In this document: piece after piece, positions 54,755 through 64,000 of the stretch
Position numbering within the stretch: position 1 is the stretch's first letter
How the letters are laid out: each line of letters starts with the position of its first letter
NCBI RefSeq assembly: GCF_014697125.1
Contig: NZ_JACJRG010000009.1
Coordinates: forward strand, 1-64,000
From: Anabaena minutissima FACHB-250
GTDB taxonomy: Bacteria > Cyanobacteriota > Cyanobacteriia > Cyanobacteriales > Nostocaceae
Length of the DNA stretch: 64,000 nucleotides
Direction: 5' to 3'
Made by a program: the position numbers and the translations under genes
Notes under the pieces: model-generated
What the model saw: only the letters and a program-made list of their open reading frames with translations
Databases searched by the model: none
Told to the model about the DNA's origin: nothing

Positions 54755-55633
54755 TTAAAGATTAATAATTTCTTTTTCGGTCAAACACATAGCAACGCCT
54801 TTCTCATAGTAAGCTGCTTCGTTAATAAAAATAGGGTAGACTGTAGATGTGCCTTCATAGGCGATCGCTTTACCTTCAAATGTTAAAAATATAGGATCAC
54901 CTGGATGAAGTGGTTCATAATCACGAGACTGGATTTCAGGGTGAATCATTGCCTGAATTTCGCCTTGTTCATTTCGGGGATAATCTATAGAACATAAAAA
55001 TTTATACAGAGTGAGTGTATTATTACTTTCCCCAATATCACCGCGATTATATCGTTCTAGATAATCTAAAATTTCGTAAATCAGTTTTTCTGTGTTTTGA
55101 AATAATTTTGCATCTAATACACCTTGAGCTACAGCCCCCACTTCAATCACAAAACCTAATTCACTAAGGGAACGGAGAAAATTACTACCTTGTTCTGGTA
55201 TCGTATGACAAACCTTTACTAAAGGATTAATTGCACTCAGATAAGCAGACAACTGTAATAGAAATGGATGCTGATTGCCTAGAATAATACTCAAGCCCAT
55301 ATTGGCAGTTGTACTGTGTAAATCAACAATTACATCTGCCTTAGTTTTATTATCTTCTCCTAAAATTTTAGAGATATTTTTTGCCCGTATATCTTCATAA
55401 CTAGACAGATTAGTATTTTGTAAGTCTCCACTTAAAAAACAACGGTTTAAATCTTTTTCAATGTAGCGTCTACCTGCGGCAAAGGCTTGAGGATTACCTA
55501 ATAACGTAACAGTTTCAAAGCTATATTTTTGAATTAATTGCGGAAATTTTTCAAATTTTTTAATTAGAAATGCACCTGTAAATTCATTTCCATGTGTTCC
55601 ACCAACCAGGGCAACACGATTAATTTTATTCAT
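54755..55633 (-). CDS. Aspartoacylase (AspA/AstE family zinc deacylase)
   Basis: The 292-residue zinc hydrolase removes acyl groups from N-acyl-aspartate or related amino acids. Zinc and substrate motifs are present: [36 protein letters not shown] and the catalytic Glu in [10 protein letters not shown]. Length and order match bacterial aspartoacylases. It lies next to the dead regulator, with no obvious pathway partner. Confidence 0.93.
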   Translation of the reverse strand: MNKINRVALVGGTHGNEFTGAFLIKKFEKFPQLIQKYSFETVTLLGNPQAFAAGRRYIEKDLNRCFLSGDLQNTNLSSYEDIRAKNISKILGEDNKTKADVIVDLHSTTANMGLSIILGNQHPFLLQLSAYLSAINPLVKVCHTIPEQGSNFLRSLSELGFVIEVGAVAQGVLDAKLFQNTEKLIYEILDYLERYNRGDIGESNNTLTLYKFLCSIDYPRNEQGEIQAMIHPEIQSRDYEPLHPGDPIFLTFEGKAIAYEGTSTVYPIFINEAAYYEKGVAMCLTEKEIINL

Positions 55634-56176
55634 AAAATATTCCTCAAAGTGTAGAGAATAGTCTCAATTTAGTAAGTGGGAGAGTAGAAAGTGAGGGAAA
55701 ATAGCTTTGATGCTCGGTCATAGAAATGATTTTATTGGGACTGCTTCCTATTTCATGTCAACTATAAATTTAGTCTTTGTTGATAAAATTTTCTTGTATG
55801 ATTAGCAGCGTACCTAATATTTCTAAGATGTGCAATACCAATTTCATTAATGGAATTATATTTTAAATATATACTTCTATTCATTCTCCAGAATCAAGCA
55901 ATAGATGCAAACCGGGAAACCCAGGCTACATCTGATTTTATTAAGTTTAAATTTTGTATTTCTCCCCTACGGATACTTTATGAACGAAAAAACCGTAGTA
56001 GTGCATTCAGTTTAAATTCATGGATAAGCACGTTCGTAGTAAGGACTTTAGTCCTGATTGTTCTAAACACTAAAGTCCTCTCTACGTTCGCATAGCGTGT
56101 CGTAGACAGACGCTACGCGAAGACTATAAACCCCAAAACTAACTTAAAAAAGTCATAACTTGGGATGATACTAGTA
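55634..56176. other. Divergent intergenic region with repeats
   Basis: No supported gene is seen in these 543 bases. A diverged 56-bp palindrome copy lies at 56036-56085, followed by GCGTGTCGTAGACAGACGC (56094-56112), another dispersed palindrome. An 81-codon plus-strand frame at 55850-56095 runs through these repeats and is not called. Confidence 0.4.
56036..56085. repeat. 56-bp dispersed palindrome, diverged copy C
   Basis: GTAGTAAGGACTTTAGTCCT is identical to the left arm of copies A and B. The right arm (ACTAAAGTCCTCTCTAC) has diverged. Confidence 0.8.
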
Positions 56177-57079
56177 ATGATTGAAATTCGACATTTGCGA
56201 TATTTTATTGCTGTAGCGGAAGAACTAAACTTTAGTCGGGCGGCAGAACGCTTAAATATTGCTCAACCACCTCTAAGCCAACAAATTCAAGCTTTAGAAG
56301 CAGAATTAAGACTACAACTATTTGAGCGTCATCGGCGGCCACTGCGCTTAACGTGTGCGGGGAATGTGTTTTTAGAAGAAGCACGTTTAGTTTTGGCAAC
56401 TTTAGAAAAAGCAATTATCTCAGCACGCCAAGCAAGTCTAGGAGAGATTGGCAGTTTGATAGTGGCAGTGAATAGTTCTATCGCTAATAGTGTTTTACCA
56501 GAAATTTTGCGAACTTTTCGCGATCGCTATCCCCAAGTCAGGCTGATTTTACGTGAGGTGATGTCTTCACAACAATCACAACAGCTACACAACTGTCAAA
56601 TTGATATTGGTTTTGATTGTTTACTCAGCAACGGTGATACTGGGTTGAATTCTTTAGAAATTTTGCAAGAACCGATAGTCATTGCTTTACCAGAAAATCA
56701 TCCCCTGGCAAAACAACCCGAAATCCCCCTCAAAGCCCTAGTAGATGAACCTTTTGTTTTACCTTCACCCGATGTAGTTCTTTCCTACGGTCAAATTATT
56801 GAACTTTATCAAGAGGAAGTGGGTTCACCACCAAAAGTAGTCCAAGAAGCAACTTGGATGATTACAGTTTTAAGTTTAGTTGCTGGGGGAGTGGGTGTAA
56901 CATTGCTACCAGCTAACGCCCAAAACCTACAACGCACGGGAGTTGTCTATAGACCTATACAGGGCAAAAACCTGACTCGACCCATAGCCGCAGTTTGGCG
57001 CAGTGATGATATGTCTGTGATTTTGCAGAACTTTTTGCAGGTAATTAAAGATGTGGTTGGAGCGGAGATAACAGATTAA
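56177..57079 (+). CDS. LysR-family transcriptional regulator
   Basis: The 300-residue regulator has the N-terminal LysR winged helix (MIEIRHLRYFIAVAEELNFS, RAAERLNIAQPPLSQQIQAL). A periplasmic-binding-like co-inducer domain (about 90-295) follows and resembles the BenM/CatM-like and CcpE group. An in-frame ATG at 56165 is also possible. The target is probably a neighbour or itself; the divergent aspartoacylase, about 540 bases away, is one candidate. Confidence 0.93.
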   Translation: MIEIRHLRYFIAVAEELNFSRAAERLNIAQPPLSQQIQALEAELRLQLFERHRRPLRLTCAGNVFLEEARLVLATLEKAIISARQASLGEIGSLIVAVNSSIANSVLPEILRTFRDRYPQVRLILREVMSSQQSQQLHNCQIDIGFDCLLSNGDTGLNSLEILQEPIVIALPENHPLAKQPEIPLKALVDEPFVLPSPDVVLSYGQIIELYQEEVGSPPKVVQEATWMITVLSLVAGGVGVTLLPANAQNLQRTGVVYRPIQGKNLTRPIAAVWRSDDMSVILQNFLQVIKDVVGAEITD

Positions 57080-57224
57080 TTTGCGTAAAAAGTTTTTTTG
57101 AAGGTGATTGCTAAATATAGGATTTCACCTCGATTGTATTTAACCCAAAGTTTCAATTTTTATGCAATGGCTAATTTGGGCTGTGTCTGGTGAAATTCAT
57201 CCTACATATTTATTGGAGCATGTT

Positions 57225-57776
57225 ATGACGAAAGTAAAAATTCAGCTTGTGAATGTTCAATGCAAAGATACTGAAGATGTCACAGGTGCTGATGAGTTAT
57301 ATCTAGTTGGTGCATTGGTAGGAGGTAAAACTACCAAGGCAATTTTGACAACTCCCATGTCTATTAATGATGGAGAAGTCAAAAGATTTAAGCCAGAGCA
57401 ATCCATTTTATTTGAAGGCGACGTACCCGCAGGGGAAAGCGTTAAAGGAGGAATCAAAGCTTACGACGAAGATGCTGCCAAAGACTGGTCTAAGTATGGT
57501 GATACAATTACAGGTATTACCAGTGCTGTATCCGCCGTTTTATCAGCAGCCGGCCCTAAAGGAGTATTGGCAGGAACTATACTTTCCGCTTCTGTCAAAG
57601 GAGTAGGTATTCTTGCTAGTTTAGATAAAGATGACTTACTTGGTTCTACGGAATTAGTCATATCTTCCACAGGCCCAGCATTTGAAGAAGTTTCTTGGAG
57701 ATTTAAGAAAACAGGTAGCTTTTTAGGTTACTCAAACTGGGATTACACACTTAAATATCGAATTACTCGTTCTTGA
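57225..57776 (+). CDS. Hypothetical protein, C2/beta-sandwich-like
   Basis: The 183-residue protein starts MTKVKIQLVNVQCKDTEDVT and has beta-strand-rich sequence. A Gly/Ala-rich hydrophobic helical stretch lies near 95-135 (ITGITSAVSAVLSAAGPKG). It ends in a strand-rich segment (SNWDYTLKYRITRS). GGAG lies just upstream of ATG at 57225, which is preferred to 57162. No known family or catalytic motif was identified. Confidence 0.65.
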   Translation: MTKVKIQLVNVQCKDTEDVTGADELYLVGALVGGKTTKAILTTPMSINDGEVKRFKPEQSILFEGDVPAGESVKGGIKAYDEDAAKDWSKYGDTITGITSAVSAVLSAAGPKGVLAGTILSASVKGVGILASLDKDDLLGSTELVISSTGPAFEEVSWRFKKTGSFLGYSNWDYTLKYRITRS

Positions 57777-57819
57777 CATCCTCTCTATCCTATCTACCCT
57801 GTACACACAAATCATCTGA

Positions 57820-57893
57820 TCCCCCTAAATCCCCCTTTTGAAGGGGGACTTTGATTTTAGTTCCCTTTTCAAGGGGGTTAGGAGGGATCAAAA
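57820..57893. repeat. Dispersed C/G-run palindrome
   Basis: CCCCCTTTTGAAGGGGG and CCCTTTTCAAGGGGG form nested inverted repeats typical of Nostoc-like genomes, related in style to the element inside cobG. It lies between the hypothetical gene and oligopeptidase B. Confidence 0.7.
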
Positions 57894-57979
57894 CGTTGTG
57901 GGGCAAGTTTATAAGACTTGTGTGTACACCGTAGCCCCGACAGGTGAGTGTGTGGAGTATGTCACTTTTACACCGACCA

Positions 57980-60046
57980 CTAAACCAAACCCAAACGATC
58001 CAAAATAAAGGCATACTCAAAAGCTAACTCTTTTAAGCTTTCATAACGTCCAGATGCACCGCTATGTCCAGCATCCATATTGGTTTTCAGCAAGAGAATG
58101 TTATTGTCTGTTTTGAGTTCTCGCAGTTTGGCTGTCCATTTGGCAGGTTCCCAATATTTGACGCGGGAATCATTTAACCCGGCGGTGATTAACAAATCGG
58201 GGTAATCTTGGGCTGCGACATTATCGTAGGGTGAGTAAGATTTCATGTAGTCATAGTAGACTGGATCATTAGGATTTCCCCATTCTTCCCATTCCATTGC
58301 CGAGAGGGGTAAAGATGTATCTAGGATTGTACTCACCACATCGACAAACGGCACATTAGCCACAACTACCTGAAATAAGTCAGGACGCAGATTAATTACT
58401 GCACCCATTAATAACCCGCCTGCACTACCGCCTGTAATGGCTAGGTGTGTATTTGCTGTCCATCCTTCGTTAATCAAATATTCGGCACAGGCTATAAAAT
58501 CGGTGAAGGTGTTGTTCTTATGGAGGAATTTGCCATTTTCGTACCATTTGCGCCCCATTTCTTCGCCGCCGCGAATATGCGCGATCGCAAATACTACGCC
58601 TCGGTCTAATAATGTTAGTCTAGTTGAAGAGAATGATGCGGGGTAAGAAGCACCGTAAGAACCATAGCCTGTGAGTAATAAGGGATTTTTTCCGTCTTTT
58701 TTAATTCCCTGTTTGTAAACAATCGATATGGGAACTTGTGTACCATCTTCTGCTGTAGCCATCAACCATTCACTACGATATTGAGTTAAGTCATAGCCGC
58801 CAAGCACTTGGGTTTGTTTTTTCAATTCCCGTTCTTGCGTTTCCATATCGTAATCGAAAACAGATGGCGGTGTGATTAACGAAGTGTAATTAAAACGCAA
58901 GATAGTAGTATTAAATTCCGGATTACTACCTTCAGAAAAAGCGTAGGTAGGTTCAGGAAAGATAATATTACTTTCATCATCTGTTGATAGATTTTGAACT
59001 CTGGCAGTTTGCAATCCATCTTTGCGTTCATAAATTACCAAGTGATTAGCAAACAAACTAATTCCTGATAGCAAGACATCTTCACGGTGAGGAATTACGG
59101 TTTGCCAGTTATCTTTTGCTATTGCAGCTAAGGGAGTTTTCACTAACTTAAAATTAGTGGCTACTTCATTTGTAACGATGTAGAAGTAATCACTATGATG
59201 GTCTACATCGTATTCTATTCCTGGTTGACGTGGGTAAATGATCTGAAAATCACTACGAGGATTATTGGCATCTAGATAGTGAACTTCTGTGGTGATGCTG
59301 CTCCGCAAAGTCATTAAAATATATGCTTGAGAGCGAGTATTATCAACGTATAAAGCGTAAGCCTCATCCGGTTCATGATAAATTAACTCATCTGACTCTG
59401 TTGATGTGCCGAGAGTATGTCTAAATAATTGGTAAGGACGGTTAGCCGTATCAATTTTGGTATAAAAACCTGTTTGATTATCGTTACCCCAACAAAAAGA
59501 AAAATAAGTATCAGCAATAGTTTCTGGATAGAACTGACGTGTATTTAAATCTAGAAAGAAAAGTGTATATCTTTCAGAACCGCTAGTATCAAATGAATAG
59601 GCGAGAATTTGATGATTAGGGCTAATATCAAATACACCCAATTCAAAAAAATCATGCCCGGCTGCTAATTCATTTTCATCTAATAGCACTTCTTCAGGCG
59701 CATCTAAACTACCTTGTTTACGGCAATAAATGCGATAAGCTTTTCCGGCTTCAGTTCGCGAATAATAATAATAATTATCTTTGCGGTATGGTACTGAGAG
59801 GTCAGTTTCTTGAATGCGCGAAAGCATTTCATCATAAAGCTGAGTTTGCAGCGTCTCTGTATGCTGCATCATCGCTGTAGTGTAGGCATTTTCTGCGTCT
59901 AGATATGCAACTACTTTGGGGTTATCAATGTCGCGCAACCAAAAGTAGTTGTCTAAACGGCGATCGCCATGTAACTCTAAAACCTGGGGCTGTTTGTCAG
60001 CAACAGGAGGCTGAATATTTTTCTGTAACACCCGATCTTTTGTCAT
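57980..60046 (-). CDS. Oligopeptidase B (S9A prolyl-oligopeptidase family)
   Basis: The 688-residue serine peptidase cleaves after basic residues in short peptides. An N-terminal beta-propeller (about 1-400) is followed by an alpha/beta hydrolase domain. The catalytic Ser lies in GGSAGGLLMGAV, Asp near LNDSRVKYWEPAKW, and His in DAGHSGASGRYE. RRLDNYFWLRD at the N terminus is a family mark. It is cytoplasmic, with no signal peptide. Confidence 0.95.
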   Translation of the reverse strand: MTKDRVLQKNIQPPVADKQPQVLELHGDRRLDNYFWLRDIDNPKVVAYLDAENAYTTAMMQHTETLQTQLYDEMLSRIQETDLSVPYRKDNYYYYSRTEAGKAYRIYCRKQGSLDAPEEVLLDENELAAGHDFFELGVFDISPNHQILAYSFDTSGSERYTLFFLDLNTRQFYPETIADTYFSFCWGNDNQTGFYTKIDTANRPYQLFRHTLGTSTESDELIYHEPDEAYALYVDNTRSQAYILMTLRSSITTEVHYLDANNPRSDFQIIYPRQPGIEYDVDHHSDYFYIVTNEVATNFKLVKTPLAAIAKDNWQTVIPHREDVLLSGISLFANHLVIYERKDGLQTARVQNLSTDDESNIIFPEPTYAFSEGSNPEFNTTILRFNYTSLITPPSVFDYDMETQERELKKQTQVLGGYDLTQYRSEWLMATAEDGTQVPISIVYKQGIKKDGKNPLLLTGYGSYGASYPASFSSTRLTLLDRGVVFAIAHIRGGEEMGRKWYENGKFLHKNNTFTDFIACAEYLINEGWTANTHLAITGGSAGGLLMGAVINLRPDLFQVVVANVPFVDVVSTILDTSLPLSAMEWEEWGNPNDPVYYDYMKSYSPYDNVAAQDYPDLLITAGLNDSRVKYWEPAKWTAKLRELKTDNNILLLKTNMDAGHSGASGRYESLKELAFEYAFILDRLGLV

Positions 60047-60094
60047 CCTTCTGTAACCTTTTATCCCATGTCAACCAACTAGCCACCCAAAAAT

Positions 60095-60841
60095 TTAGGA
60101 TGAGCGAGGAATTCCAGCCTGACGTTGTAATTGTTTTCTCAACGTACACAAGCCAATTGCTGGTATAACTCCGAGAATCATAGCTGTAAATCCTTGTTCA
60201 ATCCAATACATTCCTGCTGCTGGAATCAAATTTTTCATTAAAGAAAGCAACCAAACTACCAGACTAATACAGAAGAAGGAAAAAGAGGGGAAAAAATTCC
60301 ACCACCAAGTTTTGACTGTATAACGCCGCAAGACTAACCATTGCAACAACCCCAGCCAAATCCCTGAAAGAATATAGAGAAATGTTGACAAAAAACCTAA
60401 AGTCAAACTAGCTTCAGTAGTTAAGGTTTGAGCAGATGAATTAGCCAGAGTAGCAATATAGTTAATCCAAGCGGTTGACACACCATTAGCTAATAACCAA
60501 CCGATACTGGTAGCCAGTATCCATAGCCAACCAGAGAGGTAACGGCGCATAACTAATGCTTGATCAGCAGCGAAAACTACCGCAAATACAATATTACCAA
60601 GCAATCTCACACAAAAACTCCATACTTGCGGCTGATTGGCAAAAGTATGGAGCAGACTTTGCCAGAAAATTTTTTCTACGGCAATACTGACAATACCACC
60701 CACCACCCAACCCACAATAGTCATTAAGGTAAACTGCACAAAGAAGATCCGGCGTTGAGAACGGGGGATTAATAACCTGGCTGGGCGAGAATTACTATGA
60801 GCATCTGCAAAATGAGAGTAGTTATTAGAGTTGGTTTGCAT
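60095..60841 (-). CDS. Polytopic membrane protein, unknown
   Basis: The 248-residue protein has about five or six membrane helices (FFVQFTLMTIVGWVVGGIVS, LLGNIVFAVVFAADQALVM, LWILATSIGWLLANGVSTA, ASLTLGFLSTFLYILSGIWL). A duplicated motif (QALVMRRYLSGWLW and QWLVLRRYTVKTWWW) suggests internal symmetry. No function can be assigned. It is followed on the same strand by oligopeptidase B after 48 bases, so the two may share a transcript. Confidence 0.75.
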   Translation of the reverse strand: MQTNSNNYSHFADAHSNSRPARLLIPRSQRRIFFVQFTLMTIVGWVVGGIVSIAVEKIFWQSLLHTFANQPQVWSFCVRLLGNIVFAVVFAADQALVMRRYLSGWLWILATSIGWLLANGVSTAWINYIATLANSSAQTLTTEASLTLGFLSTFLYILSGIWLGLLQWLVLRRYTVKTWWWNFFPSFSFFCISLVVWLLSLMKNLIPAAGMYWIEQGFTAMILGVIPAIGLCTLRKQLQRQAGIPRSS

Positions 60842-61067
60842 ATTAATTTAAGTTAAGAAATTTAAGCAAAGCAGTACCAATAAAACAACTTTTACCGCCA
60901 AGTTATGAAATGGGCATAGGGCATAGAGCATGGGGCATAGGTGTAAAATATTCACTTGTCGCCTGTCCCCTCTCTCCTGTCCCCTGTCTCCTCTATTTGA
61001 TCAAGCGTAATCCCAGAATGATAAGCTAAACAGTGACATAAAAAAGTGACTTAGGATGAAGTGTTAA

Positions 61068-62120
61068 ATGGGTGTTTCGTCAACGACTCCTCATCTTTTA
61101 CGGGCTGCTCGTGGTGAAATTGTGGATCGTCCCCCTGTATGGATGATGCGACAAGCCGGACGATATATGAAAGCATATCGGGATTTAAGGGAAAAGTATC
61201 CTTCATTTCGCGATCGCTCCGAAATTCCAGAAGTAGCGATTGAAGTCTCCCTGCAACCTTGGAGAGCTTTCCAACCAGACGGAGTAATTTTATTTTCTGA
61301 TATCGTCACCCCCTTACCAGGTTTGGGGATTGAAATGGATATTGCGGAAGGTAAAGGCCCCATCATTCATGCGCCCATTCGCACTCAAGCACAAATTGAC
61401 GCGCTGCGTCCTCTAGAACCAGAAGCGGCTCTACCGTTCATTAAAACCATATTGCAGGCTCTACGCCAAGAAGTAGGCAACAAATCAACGGTATTAGGCT
61501 TTGTGGGTGCGCCGTGGACATTAGCCGCCTATGCGGTGGAGGGTAAAGGTTCTAAAACCTACTCCATCATCAAAAACATGGCTTTCACACAGCCAGAGGT
61601 GCTGCATCAACTACTAGCTAAGTTAGCAGATGCGATCGCAGTTTATACCCGTTATCAAATCGATTCCGGCGCGCAAGTAGTGCAAATGTTCGATTCTTGG
61701 GCGGGATACCTCAGCCCCCAAGATTATGACACCTTTGCTCTCCCCTACCAAAAGCGAGTATTCCAGCAAGTCAAGGAAACTCACCCAGACACACCATTAA
61801 TTTTGCTAGTCAGTGGTAGCGCAGGCGTACTAGAACGCATGGCGCAATCTGGTGCGGATATCGTCACCGTAGACTGGACAGTAGACATGGCCGATGCTAG
61901 AGCCAGATTAGGTAAACACGTCAAAGTCCAAGGTAATCTTGACCCTGGCGTATTATATGGCTCAAAAGAGTTTATCCGCGATCGCATCATCGATACCGTT
62001 CGCAAAGCTGGTAACTGGGGTCACATTCTCAACCTCGGTCATGGTGTACACCCAGACACCCCAGAAGAAAACGTCGCCTTTTTCTTTGAAACAGCGAAAC
62101 AACTTCATGCGGTTGTGTAG
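61068..62120 (+). CDS. hemE: Uroporphyrinogen decarboxylase
   Basis: The 350-residue enzyme converts uroporphyrinogen III to coproporphyrinogen III on the haem/chlorophyll branch. Signatures [40 protein letters not shown] and [12 protein letters not shown] are intact, and the length is normal. AGGA lies ahead of ATG. It shares the uroporphyrinogen III branch point with the cob genes of this window but is far from them. Confidence 0.97.
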   Translation: MGVSSTTPHLLRAARGEIVDRPPVWMMRQAGRYMKAYRDLREKYPSFRDRSEIPEVAIEVSLQPWRAFQPDGVILFSDIVTPLPGLGIEMDIAEGKGPIIHAPIRTQAQIDALRPLEPEAALPFIKTILQALRQEVGNKSTVLGFVGAPWTLAAYAVEGKGSKTYSIIKNMAFTQPEVLHQLLAKLADAIAVYTRYQIDSGAQVVQMFDSWAGYLSPQDYDTFALPYQKRVFQQVKETHPDTPLILLVSGSAGVLERMAQSGADIVTVDWTVDMADARARLGKHVKVQGNLDPGVLYGSKEFIRDRIIDTVRKAGNWGHILNLGHGVHPDTPEENVAFFFETAKQLHAVV

Positions 62121-62141
62121 TCAAAAGTCAAAACTTCTCTT

Positions 62142-62204
62142 TCTCTGTGTCTTTGTGTCTCTGTGGTTTAATATTTTTCACCACGGAGACACAGAGACAC
62201 AGAG
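62142..62204. repeat. Long inverted repeat downstream of hemE
   Basis: CTCTGTGTCTTTGTGTCTCT and AGAGACACAGAGACACAGAG-type arms pair over about 24 bases around a 15-base AT loop. It belongs to the common cyanobacterial 'cacagagacacagag' repeats and may terminate hemE. Confidence 0.75.
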
Positions 62205-62227
62205 TGTTTTACTTCTAGCTTTCTCTT

Positions 62228-63181
62228 ATGACCAAGAACCGAATTTTAGTGACTGGTGCTAGTGGCTGTATAGGTCACTATATTAGCGAAGCCTTAATTC
62301 AAGAAACAGATGACGAATTATATTTACTAGTCAGAAATCCTAATAAATTGCAAGTTGATATCACGGTTCGTCCTGGTATTCATGTGTTGCAGGGTGATAT
62401 GCAAAATATCAGCGAATTAGCTGACTTATTGCCAACAATTGATGTTGCAGTTCTCACCGCAACAGCTTGGGGTGGTGAACAAACTTTTGATATTAATGTA
62501 TCTAAAACTTTAGAGTTACTCAGTTTATTAGATTCTGACCGTTGCCAACAAGTTATTTATTTTTCTACAGCCAGTGTTTTAGATAGCCACAATCAACCAC
62601 TCAAAGAAGCAGGGGAAATTGGCACAGATTATATTCGTTCTAAATATGAATGTTTACAGAAGATATCAGAGTTAGCAATAGCACCTAAAATTACTACAGT
62701 TTTCCCGACTTTAGTTTTAGGTGGTGATGCCAAAAAACCCTATTCTCACCTGACAACAGGAATTCCCGAAGTTACCAAATATATTAATTTAATTCGCTTC
62801 TTAAAAGCTGACGGCAGTTTTCACTTTATCCACGGTCAAGATATTGCTAGCGTTGTTAAATATTTAATTGTTCATCCTCCCCAAAGCGATGCACCGCGCA
62901 GGCTAGTTTTAGGTCAGTATAAGTTAACAGCCGACCAAGCAATTGAAGAACTTTGCTCTTATTTCGGCAAAAAGATTTACTTCCGCATTCCCCTATCTTT
63001 ATCCTTAGCTAATTTTATTATCGTTGTCTTTGGGATTCAGATGGCAGCTTGGGATAGATTCTGCATGAACTATCGCCATTTTACTTATGATACGGTGGTT
63101 AATCCTAGTAGTTTTGAACTACCGAATTACTGTGCAACCATGAGTGATGTTTTAAAGATTAGCGGTGTTGGTAGGGCATAG
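62228..63181 (+). CDS. NAD(P)-dependent epimerase/dehydratase-type SDR
   Basis: The 317-residue extended short-chain dehydrogenase has the Rossmann motif VTGASGCIG, STASV near residue 116 and a YIRSKYE catalytic pair (Tyr-x3-Lys). The C-terminal part (FIHGQDIASVVKYLI) fits nucleotide-sugar or related substrates; the specific substrate is not identifiable. It follows hemE on the same strand but a strong inverted repeat lies between. Confidence 0.88.
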   Translation: MTKNRILVTGASGCIGHYISEALIQETDDELYLLVRNPNKLQVDITVRPGIHVLQGDMQNISELADLLPTIDVAVLTATAWGGEQTFDINVSKTLELLSLLDSDRCQQVIYFSTASVLDSHNQPLKEAGEIGTDYIRSKYECLQKISELAIAPKITTVFPTLVLGGDAKKPYSHLTTGIPEVTKYINLIRFLKADGSFHFIHGQDIASVVKYLIVHPPQSDAPRRLVLGQYKLTADQAIEELCSYFGKKIYFRIPLSLSLANFIIVVFGIQMAAWDRFCMNYRHFTYDTVVNPSSFELPNYCATMSDVLKISGVGRA

Positions 63182-63542
63182 GGATAATTTAATCACGCAG
63201 AGGCGCAATCCTTTGGGCGGCTGTACCGACTTGAAGGAACTGCGAACCCGGAGGAAGGCACAGAGAATAAGAGTTTGAGAGAGATTTTTGCTTTCTCTGC
63301 ATGATCTTTTAACACTATATTTGCTTGTTAGTTAAGATATGTCATTGACATTCTGTGGCTCTTTCTCAAGAAAATGCCACTGCGGCTAAAGCCGGTTGAG
63401 TCGTTTTTCATCCCTCCCCTAAAGGACGCAACGCCCTGAAAACTCTTTGGGTTTTCAGGGCGTTGCTGGAGGGCTTTCAAACATCCCATCTCATCTGGTA
63501 AGAATAACCTCCCAGTATTTCCAGGTTTTTACTGACAAAACT
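63182..63542. other. Intergenic region with strong hairpin before the TOMM gene
   Basis: CAACGCCCTGAAAAC (63429-63443) and GTTTTCAGGGCGTTG (63451-63465) form a perfect 15-bp hairpin with a 7-base loop. The flanks (TTCATCCCTCCCCTAAAGGA, GGAGGGCTTTCAAAC) resemble the ends of cyanobacterial IS200/IS605 elements. No precursor-peptide gene is recognised here. A repeat with GCGGCTGTACCGAC lies at about 63215. Confidence 0.5.
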
Positions 63543-64000
63543 ATGTTCAATAAACCAAGATTTAAGTCTTGTTACTCCGTTGAGACCATAGAACCAGACC
63601 AAGTATTTATTCTATCTGAGAGAGAGGCGGTTTGCTTGAGCGACGATCGCCTCTCATTTCTTCTAGCTTCTCTAATCAAGGAAGGTAAATATAGCGTAGA
63701 TGAAATTATTGACATCATTCAACTAGAACTATTACCGACAAATCCAGAAAATTCTGACTTTTTTCAGAATGTTCTCAACACCAGTATCAAAGCCCAATAC
63801 GCCCTATTCCAAATGGAACAACAGGGTTATCTGGTGGAACAAGATGAATTAGAGCGATCGCACCTAGCCATTTTCTGTCATCATCTCAATATTCCCCCCA
63901 TACTAGCTGCTCAACGGTTGCAATCAACAACAGTCGCTGTCAAAGCCTTTGGTTCTCTTCCCATCGATGACTTCATCACTATCCTCAAATCCCTAAATAT
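63543..64000 (+). CDS. TOMM leader-peptide-binding / cyclodehydratase-partner protein (partial)
   Basis: The 152 visible residues continue past the window edge. They resemble the N terminus of the TOMM precursor leader peptide-binding protein (bacteriocin cyclodehydratase, TIGR03882 type): MFNKPRFKSCYSVETIEPDQ, VFILSEREAV, YALFQMEQQGYLVEQDEL and TTVAVKAFGSLP. This protein holds the precursor leader for a YcaO enzyme that makes azoline rings from Cys/Ser/Thr. The rest of the cluster would lie to the right of this window. Confidence 0.8.
   Translation, partial: MFNKPRFKSCYSVETIEPDQVFILSEREAVCLSDDRLSFLLASLIKEGKYSVDEIIDIIQLELLPTNPENSDFFQNVLNTSIKAQYALFQMEQQGYLVEQDELERSHLAIFCHHLNIPPILAAQRLQSTTVAVKAFGSLPIDDFITILKSLN

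Noticed and set aside
55850..56095. 81-codon plus-strand frame upstream of the LysR gene
   Set aside because: It passes through dispersed palindromes and has no protein-like motif.
63429..63465. Complete IS200/IS605 element before the TOMM gene
   Set aside because: Only a hairpin and end-like flanks are visible, with no TnpA or TnpB frame.

Overview
The window reads as chromosome of a filamentous, probably heterocyst-forming cyanobacterium (Nostoc/Anabaena/Calothrix type). The evidence is the very frequent GCGATCGC (HIP1) octamers, short tandem heptamer repeats between genes, many dispersed palindromes, moderate AT richness, and cyanobacterial families throughout (DUF4327 protein, CobG-CobH and CbiG-CobJ fusions, isoaspartyl peptidase, DnaK, HemE). 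No rRNA, tRNA, CRISPR array or intact insertion sequence was recognised.

Layout. 1-7.6 kb holds a peptide-export locus: a C39-peptidase ABC transporter, an HlyD adaptor and a SurA/PpiC-like isomerase on the + strand. Convergent to them are a TPR-like protein, a 55-codon peptide with a double-glycine leader and a Cys-Trp-Cys core, and a truncated receiver. 7.7-16.2 kb is a cobalamin (B12) cluster: CbiG-CobJ, CobI, a CobG-CobH fusion behind a cobalamin riboswitch, and CobL on the other strand. An AlbA/Schlafen-type gene and a GDSL esterase sit among them. 16.2-23 kb carries a universal stress protein, small conserved proteins, an AI-2E-type permease, a DevB-like gene fragment and dnaK. 23.3-25.6 kb is a tight three-gene unit: a membrane protein with a Ser/Gly/Cys tail (TIGR04222-like), a DUF692 iron enzyme and a small partner, which looks like an undescribed peptide-modification locus. 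25.6-29.6 kb has a MocR regulator divergent from a PNPOx-like flavoprotein, and a large TPR protein.

30.4-35.1 kb is a hydantoinase/5-oxoprolinase operon with a DUF1445 (D-glutamate cyclase-like) gene in the middle. 35.3-46.4 kb has a cytoplasmic receptor-like protein, isoaspartyl peptidase, GlmU, a GH13-CBM20 amylase, an HD-GYP response regulator, an MnmD-like methyltransferase and a sulfurtransferase. 46.5-51.6 kb encodes a predicted outer-membrane barrel, a FecR-domain protein with a long PEPT/PEPI repeat and a coiled-coil membrane protein. 52.1-54.4 kb has a SucC/SucD-like pair in which the catalytic His and Glu of SucD are replaced. The rest holds a dead response regulator, aspartoacylase, a LysR regulator, oligopeptidase B, HemE and an SDR/epimerase protein. 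The right edge cuts into a TOMM-type leader-peptide-binding protein, the likely start of an azole-peptide cluster.

Three unrelated peptide-modification or export loci therefore fall in one 64 kb window. The two most worth pursuing are the CWC double-glycine peptide with its exporter and the TIGR04222/DUF692 triad.
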